Origin: Candidatus Moraniibacteriota bacterium
GTDB lineage: Bacteria > Patescibacteriota > Minisyncoccia > Moranbacterales > UBA1568
Assembly: GCA_023261695.1 (NCBI GenBank)
Contig: JAHFON010000006.1
Coordinates: forward strand, 10,693-48,136
Length of the DNA stretch: 37,444 nt
Reading direction: 5' to 3'
The translations under genes were made by a program, and so were the position numbers. This document shows positions 1-8,882 of the stretch, piece after piece (position 1 is the first letter of the stretch; every line of letters starts with the position of its first letter). The notes under the pieces are model-generated. The model was not told the DNA's origin. It ran no database searches and saw only the letters and a list, made by a program, of their open reading frames with translations.

Positions 1-1
1 T

Positions 2-742
2 TTTGCGTTTGAACAGGTTAAAAAAATAAAAGATGTTAAGAATAAGAAGATTCTAGCGGTAATTTTGAGTCGAACAATTAGATCCTGTCGCGCAACGACG
101 CACTCGGATTTAGCTACACTTAAAAAACCACAAATAACGACTTATTACTGCTGGAAGCACAAAAAAATTTGCAAGCCACTTTTCTCAATAAAGGAGTGGT
201 TTGATCGTTATGCAGTTGATACAGTATATCGGATCAAAACCTTTGCAAAATTAAAGACGAGCTCACATTATGTGGTTCTCCCTGTGGACTCCCGAACGGT
301 TGATATTTTCAAGGAAGTAGAAAAAAGAAATAAAAAATTTCACGATATTTTGAAGAAGCAAAAAATCAACGGTATTTTTACTTCGCCGCCGTATGTTGGT
401 CAAATTGATTATCATGAACAACATGCTTACGCTTACGATCTTTTTGGCTTTAAGCGTAGAGATGAGCTTGAGATAGGACCTCTTTATAAAGGTCAAGGCG
501 CGGAAGCGCGCGCGTCTTATGTTGAGGGAATTTCAAAAGTTCTGCTTAATTGCAGGAAGTTTTTAACCGATGATTTTAACGTGTTTATTGTTGCGAATGA
601 TAAATATAACCTTTATCCTGCAATTGCCGAGCAAGCCGGAATGAAAATTGTGAATCAGTTCAAGCGGCCGGTACTAAATAGAACCGAGCGGGACAAGTCG
701 CCTTATTCGGAGATAATTTTTCACTTAAAAAACGGAAAATAG
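2..742 (+). CDS. DNA methyltransferase (TSPPY motif, beta-class N4-cytosine/N6-adenine type), 5'-truncated by the window edge
   Basis: Frame is open from base 2 (FAFEQVKKIKDVKNKKILAVILSRTIRSCR...), so the listed TTG start at 65 is probably not the true start. Contains catalytic motif NGIFTSPPYVGQIDYHEQHAYAYDLF. Confidence 0.85.
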   Translation, partial: FAFEQVKKIKDVKNKKILAVILSRTIRSCRATTHSDLATLKKPQITTYYCWKHKKICKPLFSIKEWFDRYAVDTVYRIKTFAKLKTSSHYVVLPVDSRTVDIFKEVEKRNKKFHDILKKQKINGIFTSPPYVGQIDYHEQHAYAYDLFGFKRRDELEIGPLYKGQGAEARASYVEGISKVLLNCRKFLTDDFNVFIVANDKYNLYPAIAEQAGMKIVNQFKRPVLNRTERDKSPYSEIIFHLKNGK

Positions 743-743
743 T

Positions 744-1532
744 ATGGCATTAACAACACAACAAAGTAAACATATAAAAGAGTATTTGGTAGAGAAAATC
801 CGCCAAAAGTTGGCGACTTATGATCCGGAGACAAATTCAATGCCGTTTCATTTCCGCTTGCTCGGCAAAGATAGAATGGCATTATTTTCTTTCATTCAAT
901 CAGTGAACACGATACTTGGCACATCAATTTTTGAGCAGGTTGGAAAAATAATCGCCGAGCCGCACACAAAACGCGCAATCGGACAATACAAGGAATTTGA
1001 AGGATACATCAGCAGTGAAGCAGTTTTGAAAATTGATAGCATAATGCGCGAGTTGCGGTCCGTTTCACGAACGCCAGATAAGGAAAAAGAAACAAAAGAG
1101 GTGCTGGCTGTTTCCAGCAAAGGTGAGATGGGAAAGAAGCTAAAAAAGCGCGTTGATCTTTTTGTAGAAATGAAAGACGGAACAGAGTATTATTTTGAGT
1201 TAAAAAGCGCGAAACCAAATATCAACGAATTTACCGGCATTAAAAAACAAATGCTTGATTGGATTGCAATGCGTGGCAGTGAAAATCCAAAAGCAAAAGT
1301 TAAAACAATTGTTGCTATCCCGTACAATCCATATGAGCCAAAGCCATACGAGCGTTGGACACTACAGGGACTTTTCGACTTGAAAGAGGAAGTTTTAGTT
1401 GGCGTTGAATTTTGGGATTTTCTCGGTGGCAAAGGCACTTATGAAGATTTGCTAAAAGTTTTTGAGCAAGCTGGAATAGAACTTTATGACGAGATAGAAA
1501 AAAAGATGAAAAATTTGAATGGTAAAAAATAA
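744..1532 (+). CDS. Type II restriction endonuclease, TdeIII-like family
   Basis: ATG lies 1 nt after the methyltransferase stop. PD-(D/E)xK-like core KKRVDLFVEMKDGTEYYFELKSAKPN. Family name is from recognition of overall sequence, not a search. Confidence 0.75.
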   Translation: MALTTQQSKHIKEYLVEKIRQKLATYDPETNSMPFHFRLLGKDRMALFSFIQSVNTILGTSIFEQVGKIIAEPHTKRAIGQYKEFEGYISSEAVLKIDSIMRELRSVSRTPDKEKETKEVLAVSSKGEMGKKLKKRVDLFVEMKDGTEYYFELKSAKPNINEFTGIKKQMLDWIAMRGSENPKAKVKTIVAIPYNPYEPKPYERWTLQGLFDLKEEVLVGVEFWDFLGGKGTYEDLLKVFEQAGIELYDEIEKKMKNLNGKK

Positions 1533-1559
1533 AAAACTCCCAACGAGGGAGTTTTTTTG
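1530..1559. terminator. Bidirectional intrinsic terminator between convergent genes
   Basis: A-tract, ACTCCC-AACGA-GGGAGT stem-loop, T-tract; flanked by the + strand endonuclease gene and the - strand rpmB. Confidence 0.85.
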
Positions 1560-1570
1560 TCAGGGAAAAG

Positions 1571-1747
1571 TTAGTTGGATGCTTTGGCGAGAGTGCGGAG
1601 AGCGCGCGTGGAAAGGCGCAATTTCATACCGTCCAAGCGTTTGGTTTGCAGATTGATCTTGAATTTGCGGCGGCAGGCAACATTGGAATGACTGCGAGAA
1701 TTACCCGACTTGGTTTTGCGTCCAGTCAGCTGGCATATTCGGCTCAT
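1571..1747 (-). CDS. rpmB: 50S ribosomal protein bL28
   Basis: Reverse complement translates to MSRICQLTGRKTKSGNSRSHSNVACRRKFKINLQTKRLDGMKLRLSTRALRTLAKASN*. 58 aa, below the ORF-track cutoff. Confidence 0.93.
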   Translation of the reverse strand: MSRICQLTGRKTKSGNSRSHSNVACRRKFKINLQTKRLDGMKLRLSTRALRTLAKASN

Positions 1748-1863
1748 AGTTCAGTTGATAGTTATCAGTTTGTAGTTTATGGTTGTTAGATGGCAGAGAT
1801 GAGTGTAACATGGTATGCTATTTTTAGCAACTCGCGAATGCTTCTACTGACTACTTCTCAAAT

Positions 1864-2586
1864 ATGCTCAACGAAATTGTATTGATCGGGTTTTATCTTT
1901 TGACCCTGGTCTATTCCGTGATTATCCACGAGGTGTCTCACGGAATGGTGGCGCTGTGGCTTGGCGATCTGACGGCCAAATACGCCGACCGTCTCAATCT
2001 CAATCCGCTCAAACATATTGATCCGTTTGGTTCCATCATTCTGCCGGTGCTAATGGTGATCAGCACGGGATTCGCATTCGGTTGGGCCAAGCCGGTGCCT
2101 TACAACCCCTATAATTTGCGCAATCAGAAATGGGGGCCGACTATGGTGGCGCTTTCTGGTCCCGCGTCCAATTTGCTTCTGGCGACTATTGCGGCGCTGA
2201 TAGCCAAATCTTTGCCGCTCACGCTTTTGGTCAAGACGGATATTTTAGAACGTTTTATCGGCGTGATTGGTGGCCGCATGTCGCTTGTGGAACGTTTCGG
2301 TTTTTTGGCGGAAGCTATGTCAGGGTCTTTCGCGAATATACTTTTTGGGTTACTGCTGATGATAATTTTTTGGAATGTGGTGCTGGCCTGTTTCAATCTT
2401 CTGCCGGTGCCTCCCTTGGACGGTTCAAAATTGCTCTATGCTCTCGTACCTATGCGCGAACGGACGGTATTTATTTTGGAACAATACGGCTTGTTTTTAC
2501 TTATCTTTGTCATTTTCTTTTTCTCCGCTCCCATCGGGTTTTTCATCAATTTTGTTTTGAGTCTTTTCCTGACCTCCGCGTTATAG
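1864..2586 (+). CDS. Site-2 protease family (M50) membrane metalloprotease
   Basis: HEVSHG (HExxH) in the first hydrophobic segment, C-terminal NLLPVPPLDGSKLL (NxxPxPPLDG). Confidence 0.9.
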   Translation: MLNEIVLIGFYLLTLVYSVIIHEVSHGMVALWLGDLTAKYADRLNLNPLKHIDPFGSIILPVLMVISTGFAFGWAKPVPYNPYNLRNQKWGPTMVALSGPASNLLLATIAALIAKSLPLTLLVKTDILERFIGVIGGRMSLVERFGFLAEAMSGSFANILFGLLLMIIFWNVVLACFNLLPVPPLDGSKLLYALVPMRERTVFILEQYGLFLLIFVIFFFSAPIGFFINFVLSLFLTSAL

Positions 2587-2597
2587 CGGAGTAAAAG

Positions 2598-2627
2598 TTG
2601 ACAGAAAGAAAGTTTTTCTTGTAGTAT
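2598..2627 (+). promoter_or_regulatory. Putative sigma70-type promoter for rpsL
   Basis: TTGACA (2598-2603), 18 nt spacer, TAGTAT (2622-2627). Confidence 0.5.
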
Positions 2628-2723
2628 GGCTTGTATGGAAAAGCACGGGCTTTTTCTGTTTTATTGCTGAAGACATAATTACTTCATTTCTCTCAAGTTT
2701 TAATTCTAAAACCTTACATCTCT

Positions 2724-3140
2724 GTGGCTACCATCAATCAGCTTATCAGGCATCCTCGCAAATCTACTTCCAAAAAATCCAAGTCACCGGCAATGACGTA
2801 TTCTTTGAACAGCGTCAAAAATCGCAACACGTTTCATAACAGTCCGTTCAAACGCGGCGTGTGTCTCAAAGTTTCCACCACCACTCCTAAAAAACCGAAC
2901 TCCGCTCTGCGCAAAATCGCGCGCGTGCGTTTGACGAACGGTATGGAAGTGACGGCGTATATCGGCGGCGAGGGGCACAACCTGCAAGAACATTCCATCG
3001 TGATTATTCGCGGCGGGCGCGTGAAAGATTTGCCGGGCGTGCGTTATCATGTGGTGCGCGGTTTGCTGGATACGGCCGGTGTCAATCGCAAGCGTAGCCG
3101 GAGCAAGTACGGCGCCAAGAAAGAAAAGAAGAAAGCCTAA
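2724..3140 (+). CDS. rpsL: 30S ribosomal protein uS12
   Basis: GTG start; [32 protein letters not shown] signatures. Confidence 0.97.
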   Translation: MATINQLIRHPRKSTSKKSKSPAMTYSLNSVKNRNTFHNSPFKRGVCLKVSTTTPKKPNSALRKIARVRLTNGMEVTAYIGGEGHNLQEHSIVIIRGGRVKDLPGVRYHVVRGLLDTAGVNRKRSRSKYGAKKEKKKA

Positions 3141-3187
3141 ACTACAAACTACAAATTTAGAAATCAGTAATTAGAAATTTTTAGAAT

Positions 3188-3655
3188 ATGCCACGAAGAA
3201 AAAGACAATTTGTACGCGAATGGAAACCGGATGCTTTGCATAACAATACTTTAGTCGGTCATTTTGTGGGGATGATAATGTGGAACGGCAAAAAAAGCGC
3301 CGCTGAAAACATTATTTACGACGCGTTTGAAATTATTCACGGCCGTACCAAAAAAAGCGGATTGAATATTTTTGAACAGGCTATCAAGAATGTTTCCCCG
3401 CTTCTGCAGTTGAAATCCCGCCGCGTCGGCGGCGCCAACTATCAGGTACCGGTGCTGGTTTCCGGCGAGCGCCGGCAGGTGCTGGCGATGCGCTGGATTC
3501 GCGACGCTTGCCGCAAACGCAAAGGCAAAAGGATAGCTGAAAAACTGGCTGATGAACTTCTGGATGCTTCCAATAAGACTGGCGCAGCAATGAAGAAGCG
3601 CGATGAAACGCATCGTGTGGCTGAAGCCAACAAAGCCTTCGCGCATTTCGCTTAG
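3188..3655 (+). CDS. rpsG: 30S ribosomal protein uS7
   Basis: MPRRKRQ... QAIKNVSPLLQLKSRRVGGANYQVPV signature; follows rpsL. Confidence 0.97.
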   Translation: MPRRKRQFVREWKPDALHNNTLVGHFVGMIMWNGKKSAAENIIYDAFEIIHGRTKKSGLNIFEQAIKNVSPLLQLKSRRVGGANYQVPVLVSGERRQVLAMRWIRDACRKRKGKRIAEKLADELLDASNKTGAAMKKRDETHRVAEANKAFAHFA

Positions 3656-3771
3656 ATTACAAATTACAAATCTCTTACAAATTATACAAATCAATCTTTT
3701 GTGTGTGCTCTCGTATTTCGTTTGTATATTTTCATGAGTGTTTTAAATAAAAAATAACTAATTCTTTTTCT

Positions 3772-5868
3772 ATGCCTCGCAAGACTCCCATTGATAAGTA
3801 CCGCAATATCGGTATCATCGCTCACATTGATGCTGGCAAAACCACCACCACCGAGCGGATTTTGTTTTACACCGGTATCACGCACAAGATCGGCGAGGTG
3901 CACGAGGGTACGGCCACGATGGACTGGATGGCGCAAGAGCAAGAGCGCGGCATCACCATCACTTCCGCCGCCACGACTTGTTTTTGGAAAGAACATCACA
4001 TTAACATCATTGATACTCCGGGTCACGTGGATTTCACGGTGGAAGTGGAGCGTTCTTTGCGTGTGTTGGACGGGGGTGTGGTCGTGTTTGACGGCAAAGA
4101 AGGCGTGGAGCCGCAATCGGAAACCGTGTGGCGTCAAGCGGAAAAATATAAAGTGCCGCGGATGTGTTTCATCAACAAAATTGACAAAGAGGGGGCGATT
4201 TTTGAAAAAACTTTGGAATCTATTTGGAATCGCCTCACTCCTAACGCGGTGGCGATACAATACCCTTTGGGACTGCGTAGTGATTTTTACGGTTTGATTG
4301 ATTTGATGACTCTGCGGGCTTACACTTTTGAAGGCGAGATGGGAGAAAAAGTCGTGGAGGGAGAGATTCCGGCCGAATATATGGACAAAGCCAAAGAGTG
4401 GCGCGAAAAAATGGTGGAAAAAATTTCTGAAACTGATGACGCGCTCACCGAAAAATATCTGAACGGCGAAGATATTTCCATAGATGAATTGAAAGCGGCT
4501 TTGCGTAAGGCGACTATTGAAGTGCGTTTGCATCCGGTGCTGACCGGTACGGCGCTTCGCAATAAGGGCGTGCAGTTGATGTTGGATGCCGTGGTGGATT
4601 ATCTGCCGTCTCCGATTGATATTCCTCCGGCGCGCTGTATAAACGCGAAAACCGATGCCGAGGAAATTTGCGAAACTAAAGACGACGTTCCGTTTGCGGC
4701 GCTGGCTTTTAAGATCGCCACCGATCCGTTCGTGGGACAACTGACTTTTTTTCGTGTGTATTCCGGAACGGTCAAAGCCGGATCTTATGTTTTGAACTCC
4801 GCTAAAAACGAGCGCGAACGGATCGGTCGCATTTTGCGTATGCACGCCAATCATCGTGAAGAAATTGACGAGCTTTCCGCCGGCGACATCGGCGCGCTGG
4901 TGGGTATGAAAGTTACCACCACCGGCAACACGCTGTGCGATCCGGAGCATCCGGTGTTTTTGGAATCCATTGTGTTTCCGGAACCGGTGATTGACATTGC
5001 CGTGGAACCGAAAACCAAAGCCGATCAGGAAAAAATGGGTGTGGCGCTGAAGAAATTATTGGAAGAAGACCCGACTTTCCGTGTGCATACAGATGAAGAA
5101 ACGGCGCAGACCATTCTTTCTGGTATGGGCGAGCTTCACTTGGACATCATTGTGGATCGGATGAAGCGTGAATTCAAAGTGGAAGTCAACGTCGGTCGTC
5201 CGCAAGTGGCATATCGCGAAACGATCCGCGAAAAAGCGGAAGCGGAAGGCAAGTACATCCGCCAGTCCGGCGGCCGCGGACAATACGGCCATTGCTGGTT
5301 GCGCGTGGAGCCGCAGGAACCCGGAGCGGGCTATGAATTTGCCAGTGAAATCAAAGGCGGCGCCATTCCCCAAGAATTTATCAAGCCGATTGACAAAGGT
5401 GTGCAGGAAGCCTTGCAGACCGGAGTGCTGGCCGGTTATCCGATGGTGGATATTAAGACGACCGTTTACGACGGATCGTATCACGATGTGGATTCTTCGG
5501 AGGCGGCTTTCAAAATTGCCGGCTCTCTGGCTTTCAAAGAAGCTTGCCGTAAAGCCAAGCCGGTGTTGCTGGAGCCGATTATGAAAGCGGTAGTCATCAC
5601 GCCAGAGCAATTTATGGGAGATATTGTCGGCGATCTGTCTTCCAAACGCGGTGTGATCAAAGAAATGCACGCTCGCGGAACAGGCGCGGCGCAGGTCAAG
5701 GAGATTCATTCTGAAGTGCCTTTGTCGTCAATGTTCGGTTACGCGACGGAGATGCGTTCTATGTCTCAAGGTCGCGCAAGTTATTCTATGGAATTCGGTC
5801 ATTATGCCGAAGTGCCGACTAATGTCGCGACGGAAATTATCGGCAGTCGCCAGACGGATAAAAAATAG
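3772..5868 (+). CDS. fusA: Elongation factor G
   Basis: GTPase motifs [35 protein letters not shown]; 698 aa; str operon order. Confidence 0.98.
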   Translation: MPRKTPIDKYRNIGIIAHIDAGKTTTTERILFYTGITHKIGEVHEGTATMDWMAQEQERGITITSAATTCFWKEHHINIIDTPGHVDFTVEVERSLRVLDGGVVVFDGKEGVEPQSETVWRQAEKYKVPRMCFINKIDKEGAIFEKTLESIWNRLTPNAVAIQYPLGLRSDFYGLIDLMTLRAYTFEGEMGEKVVEGEIPAEYMDKAKEWREKMVEKISETDDALTEKYLNGEDISIDELKAALRKATIEVRLHPVLTGTALRNKGVQLMLDAVVDYLPSPIDIPPARCINAKTDAEEICETKDDVPFAALAFKIATDPFVGQLTFFRVYSGTVKAGSYVLNSAKNERERIGRILRMHANHREEIDELSAGDIGALVGMKVTTTGNTLCDPEHPVFLESIVFPEPVIDIAVEPKTKADQEKMGVALKKLLEEDPTFRVHTDEETAQTILSGMGELHLDIIVDRMKREFKVEVNVGRPQVAYRETIREKAEAEGKYIRQSGGRGQYGHCWLRVEPQEPGAGYEFASEIKGGAIPQEFIKPIDKGVQEALQTGVLAGYPMVDIKTTVYDGSYHDVDSSEAAFKIAGSLAFKEACRKAKPVLLEPIMKAVVITPEQFMGDIVGDLSSKRGVIKEMHARGTGAAQVKEIHSEVPLSSMFGYATEMRSMSQGRASYSMEFGHYAEVPTNVATEIIGSRQTDKK

Positions 5869-5904
5869 CGGTTTTTATTTAAGGTCAAGGTATTTTTTGA
5901 AAAG

Positions 5905-5929
5905 GCAAGGATGAAATTCTTGCTTTTTT
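5905..5929 (+). terminator. Intrinsic terminator after fusA
   Basis: GCAAG (5905-5909) / CTTGC (5919-5923) stem followed by TTTTTT. Confidence 0.6.
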
Positions 5930-5956
5930 GACAAAGAGCCCTAAAAACACTACAAT
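5928..5956 (+). promoter_or_regulatory. Putative sigma70-type promoter for the 341 aa orphan gene
   Basis: TTGACA (5928-5933), 17 nt spacer, TACAAT (5951-5956), 29 nt upstream of ATG 5986. Confidence 0.65.
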
Positions 5957-5985
5957 TCAGCCATAACCAGCTAACTTTTTATTTT

Positions 5986-7011
5986 ATGCGAGAGTCATTT
6001 AATCCGCAGACGCACAAAGAGAATTACAATACAACGAAGAAAGCAATTAAAGATGTCGGTGAAAAGATTTCCGGAGACAAGACCAAAGAAGAATTACTGG
6101 CTTTAGTGGAAGAGCGCGAGCGATTGATAGCCGAATTGGAAAAACAGCACGGCGATGCTCAAGCGCAGGCAGGTTTGGATAATTTTCGTTTTGATACTGT
6201 GCGAGATAATGTTGATACTGTGCGAGATAAAATAGAAAAACTTCAAGCAGAGATCGCCGAATATGAAATTGAAATACGAGAGATCGGCGGTGTAAATACT
6301 GAAAGAGAACCCGGCGATTCCAAAATCTCCGCCGTATGGTATACCCCAGACAACACCCAAGAAACCATCACTCTGGATATTGAAGCCAAACTCCAAGACT
6401 TCCTCGCTTTCTACCAAAAAACGAATATTGATCTCCCCAAAGATTTTGAAGACACTATCCGCGACATCTGGCACCGCAACCAAGGCGCCATAGAACAAGC
6501 CATCCAACAAAACGGCTTTGATGACCTGCTGGCAATCCCCGGCAGTCTTCCGCTGGCCGACCTGGCTGAAAAAATGAAAATGGAAAAGGGTTATGCTTGC
6601 TATCAAGTCCAAGAAGACTTCTCCGATGTCGTAAGCCGGAATGTAGACAAACCTCGCATTCTTTTGTATCACCGGGCCACCCTACCCGAAATTCAAGCTA
6701 AAACAGGTTTGGATATCCACCTGAATATTACCGCCGCCGACGCTCAAGAGCTGTATCAGCGAAACCCCGATCAATATTTAGGCACATTGGAAGAGCTTAT
6801 AGTGATGGAAAAGAAAAACTTTGACGCATCTGGCAGGCATTTGTCTGATTGGAATGAGAAGAGCGCGACGTGGTTACCTGGTTCAAAAGCGGGTGTTCGT
6901 TTCGTCAGCTCCGATTGGGATCCTGACTATCGCAAGCTCTCTGTGTATGTCAATGACCTTGGGTTTCAGTATGGCAACCTCGGCGTTCGTCCTGCCCGCT
7001 GTTTCTTTTGA
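5986..7011 (+). CDS. Uncharacterized protein: N-terminal coiled coil, C-terminal segment resembling the C-type-lectin/FGE-like domain of diversity-generating retroelement targets
   Basis: Heptad-rich N-terminus; C-terminal ...AGVRFVSSDWDPDYRKLSVYVNDLGFQYGNLGVRPARCFF*. CDS is well supported; the domain call is tentative. Confidence 0.55.
   Translation: MRESFNPQTHKENYNTTKKAIKDVGEKISGDKTKEELLALVEERERLIAELEKQHGDAQAQAGLDNFRFDTVRDNVDTVRDKIEKLQAEIAEYEIEIREIGGVNTEREPGDSKISAVWYTPDNTQETITLDIEAKLQDFLAFYQKTNIDLPKDFEDTIRDIWHRNQGAIEQAIQQNGFDDLLAIPGSLPLADLAEKMKMEKGYACYQVQEDFSDVVSRNVDKPRILLYHRATLPEIQAKTGLDIHLNITAADAQELYQRNPDQYLGTLEELIVMEKKNFDASGRHLSDWNEKSATWLPGSKAGVRFVSSDWDPDYRKLSVYVNDLGFQYGNLGVRPARCFF
6191..6230 (+). 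repeat. 19-nt direct repeat with 21-nt period (one heptad)
   Basis: TTGATACTGTGCGAGATAA at 6191-6209 and 6212-6230; encodes DTVRDNV-DTVRDKI. Confidence 0.9.
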
Positions 7012-7060
7012 AAGAGGTAGCCCCCCCTAAAATACTCTTCAGTAAAATATGTGCAGCGTG

Positions 7061-7089
7061 TTGACAAGAATTTGAGAGCTTGGTATCAT
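7061..7089 (+). promoter_or_regulatory. Strong sigma70-type promoter for tuf with extended -10
   Basis: TTGACA (7061-7066), 17 nt spacer, TATCAT (7084-7089) preceded by TGG. Confidence 0.75.
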
Positions 7090-7192
7090 AACCAATATCG
7101 CTTTTTCTGTGAAATTTTTTTGTTTTTGCGCGGAAAAATTTTGCCGAAAAAAGATGTTTTGAGTAAGTTTAAGTAATAAATATAACAATATT

Positions 7193-8383
7193 ATGGCAGA
7201 GCAATTTCAACGCACTAAACCGCACGTGAACGTCGGCACCATCGGCCACGTGGATCACGGCAAGACGACTCTCACGGCCGCTATTTTGCATGTGCAGAGC
7301 TTGAAGGGTTTGGCGAAAGCCAAGAGCATTGACGAGATTGACAAAGCTCCGGAAGAGCGCGAGCGCGGTATCACTATCGCGACGGCTCATTGCGAGTATG
7401 AATCAGAGAAGCGCCACTACGCGCACGTGGATTGTCCCGGGCACGCTGATTATATCAAGAATATGATTACCGGCGCCGCGCAAATGGACGGAGCGATCCT
7501 CGTTGTATCCGCGACTGACGGTCCGATGCCACAGACACGCGAGCATATTTTGCTGGCCCGCCAGGTGGGTGTGCCTTCCATTGTGGTTTTCTTGAACAAG
7601 GTGGATATGGTGGACGATCCGGAACTGATTGATTTGGTGGAAACTGAAATCCGCGAACTTCTTTCCAAGTACGAATTTGACGGCGACAAAACCGCGGTGA
7701 TTCGCGGTAGCGCCCTGAAAGCTTTAGAATCCAAGTCAGCTGATGACCCAGATGCGAAACCGGTTAACGATTTGATCGCGGCCTTGGACGAAAATATTCC
7801 GCAGCCGGTTCGTGATTTGGACAAACCGTTTTTGATGCCGATTGAAGACATCTTTTCCATTGAAGGCCGTGGCACCGTGGTGACCGGACGTATTGAGCGC
7901 GGCGTGATCAATGTCAACGATGAAGTGGAAATTGTGGGTATTCGCGATACGGCGAAGACTGTCGTGACAGGCATTGAAATGTTCAACAAGTCTCTGAATC
8001 GCGGCGAGTGCGGCGATAACGCTGGCGTTCTCGTGCGCGGCGTCAAAAAAGAAGACGTGGAGCGCGGTCAAGTATTGGCCAAACCGGGTTCCATCACTCC
8101 GCATACCGAGTTTGACAGCGAAGTCTACGTGCTGTCCAAAGAAGAAGGCGGTCGTCACACCCCGTTTTTCAAAGGTTACAAACCGCAGTTTTATATTCGC
8201 ACGACAGATGTGACCGGTGAAGTGGAACTTCCTGAAGGAACTGAAATGGTAATGCCGGGGGACACGATTAAATTGAAGATCAAGCTTTTGTCTCCGGTGG
8301 CTATGGAAGAGGGTATGCGCTTTGCCATCCGCGAAGGCGGTCGCACGGTGGGTGCCGGCGTGGCGACCAAGATTTTGAAGTAA
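7193..8383 (+). CDS. tuf: Elongation factor Tu
   Basis: [46 protein letters not shown]. Confidence 0.98.
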   Translation: MAEQFQRTKPHVNVGTIGHVDHGKTTLTAAILHVQSLKGLAKAKSIDEIDKAPEERERGITIATAHCEYESEKRHYAHVDCPGHADYIKNMITGAAQMDGAILVVSATDGPMPQTREHILLARQVGVPSIVVFLNKVDMVDDPELIDLVETEIRELLSKYEFDGDKTAVIRGSALKALESKSADDPDAKPVNDLIAALDENIPQPVRDLDKPFLMPIEDIFSIEGRGTVVTGRIERGVINVNDEVEIVGIRDTAKTVVTGIEMFNKSLNRGECGDNAGVLVRGVKKEDVERGQVLAKPGSITPHTEFDSEVYVLSKEEGGRHTPFFKGYKPQFYIRTTDVTGEVELPEGTEMVMPGDTIKLKIKLLSPVAMEEGMRFAIREGGRTVGAGVATKILK

Positions 8384-8402
8384 GATTGTATTTTATTGAC
8401 GT

Positions 8403-8732
8403 GTGATGAAAAAAACAGAGACGGCGCAGGATATGCGCATCAGAATTAAGATTAAGGCGTACGATCACAAAGTGATTGACCAGTCTGCCAGAAAGATTGT
8501 TGAGACCGCGGAACGCACCGGTGCCGCTATTGCCGGTCCCGTGCCTCTGCCGACGGAGATTCACAGGGTAACTGTCAATCGTTCCACGTTTGTGCACAAG
8601 AACGCCCGTGATCAGTATGAAATGCGTGTGCATAAGCGCCTGGTTGATATTCTGAACCCAACGGCTAAGACGATTGACAATTTGACCAATCTGGTTTTGC
8701 CGGCGGGCGTGGATGTGGAAATAAAAATGTAG
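8403..8732 (+). CDS. rpsJ: 30S ribosomal protein uS10
   Basis: [32 protein letters not shown]10 operon position. Confidence 0.97.
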   Translation: MMKKTETAQDMRIRIKIKAYDHKVIDQSARKIVETAERTGAAIAGPVPLPTEIHRVTVNRSTFVHKNARDQYEMRVHKRLVDILNPTAKTIDNLTNLVLPAGVDVEIKM

Positions 8733-8794
8733 AATGAAGGGTACTCGTTCAAGTCTTCTTTCTGGATTAATAACAGGTGGGAGAGAAGATACTA

Positions 8795-8854
8795 AGCGAG
8801 CCGGTTAGAAAGACTGGCTGTGTCTTAGAAAGACCAGTTTTTTGTTTGCTCGCT
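8795..8854 (+). promoter_or_regulatory. Candidate structured RNA leader/attenuator upstream of rplC
   Basis: Terminator-like hairpin ACTGG (8813-8817)...CCAGT (8834-8838) with T-tract to 8843; competing hairpin CCGGT (8801-8805)/ACTGG (8813-8817); enclosing AGCGAGC (8795-8801)/GCTCGCT (8848-8854); direct repeat TTAGAAAGAC at 8805 and 8825. Confidence 0.6.
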
Positions 8855-8882
8855 GTGAATTTAGAATCAAACGTGTTGATAT

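Noticed and set aside
2574-2591. CTCCGC-GTTATA-GCGGAG stem-loop at the end of the M50 protease gene as a terminator
   Set aside because: Good stem but followed by TAAAAG with no T-tract; overlaps the stop codon and abuts the rpsL -35 element. Too weak to list as a terminator.
2130-2594. 154-aa alternative-frame ORF inside the M50 protease gene
   Set aside because: Overlaps the HExxH/NPDG-type protease frame; Cys/Phe/Trp-rich out-of-frame translation.
3691-4950. 419-aa minus-strand ORF opposite fusA
   Set aside because: Shadow ORF on the complementary strand of a clear fusA; His/Phe/Arg-rich composition, no recognisable motif.
5986-7011. Calling a complete diversity-generating retroelement
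   Set aside because: No reverse transcriptase, accessory gene or template repeat recognised in the window; only a target-like C-terminus, so kept as a hypothesis.
7021-7027. C7 homopolymer after the orphan gene as a phase-variation tract
   Set aside because: It lies after the stop codon (7011) in an untranslated spacer, so length changes would not alter a convincing reading frame.
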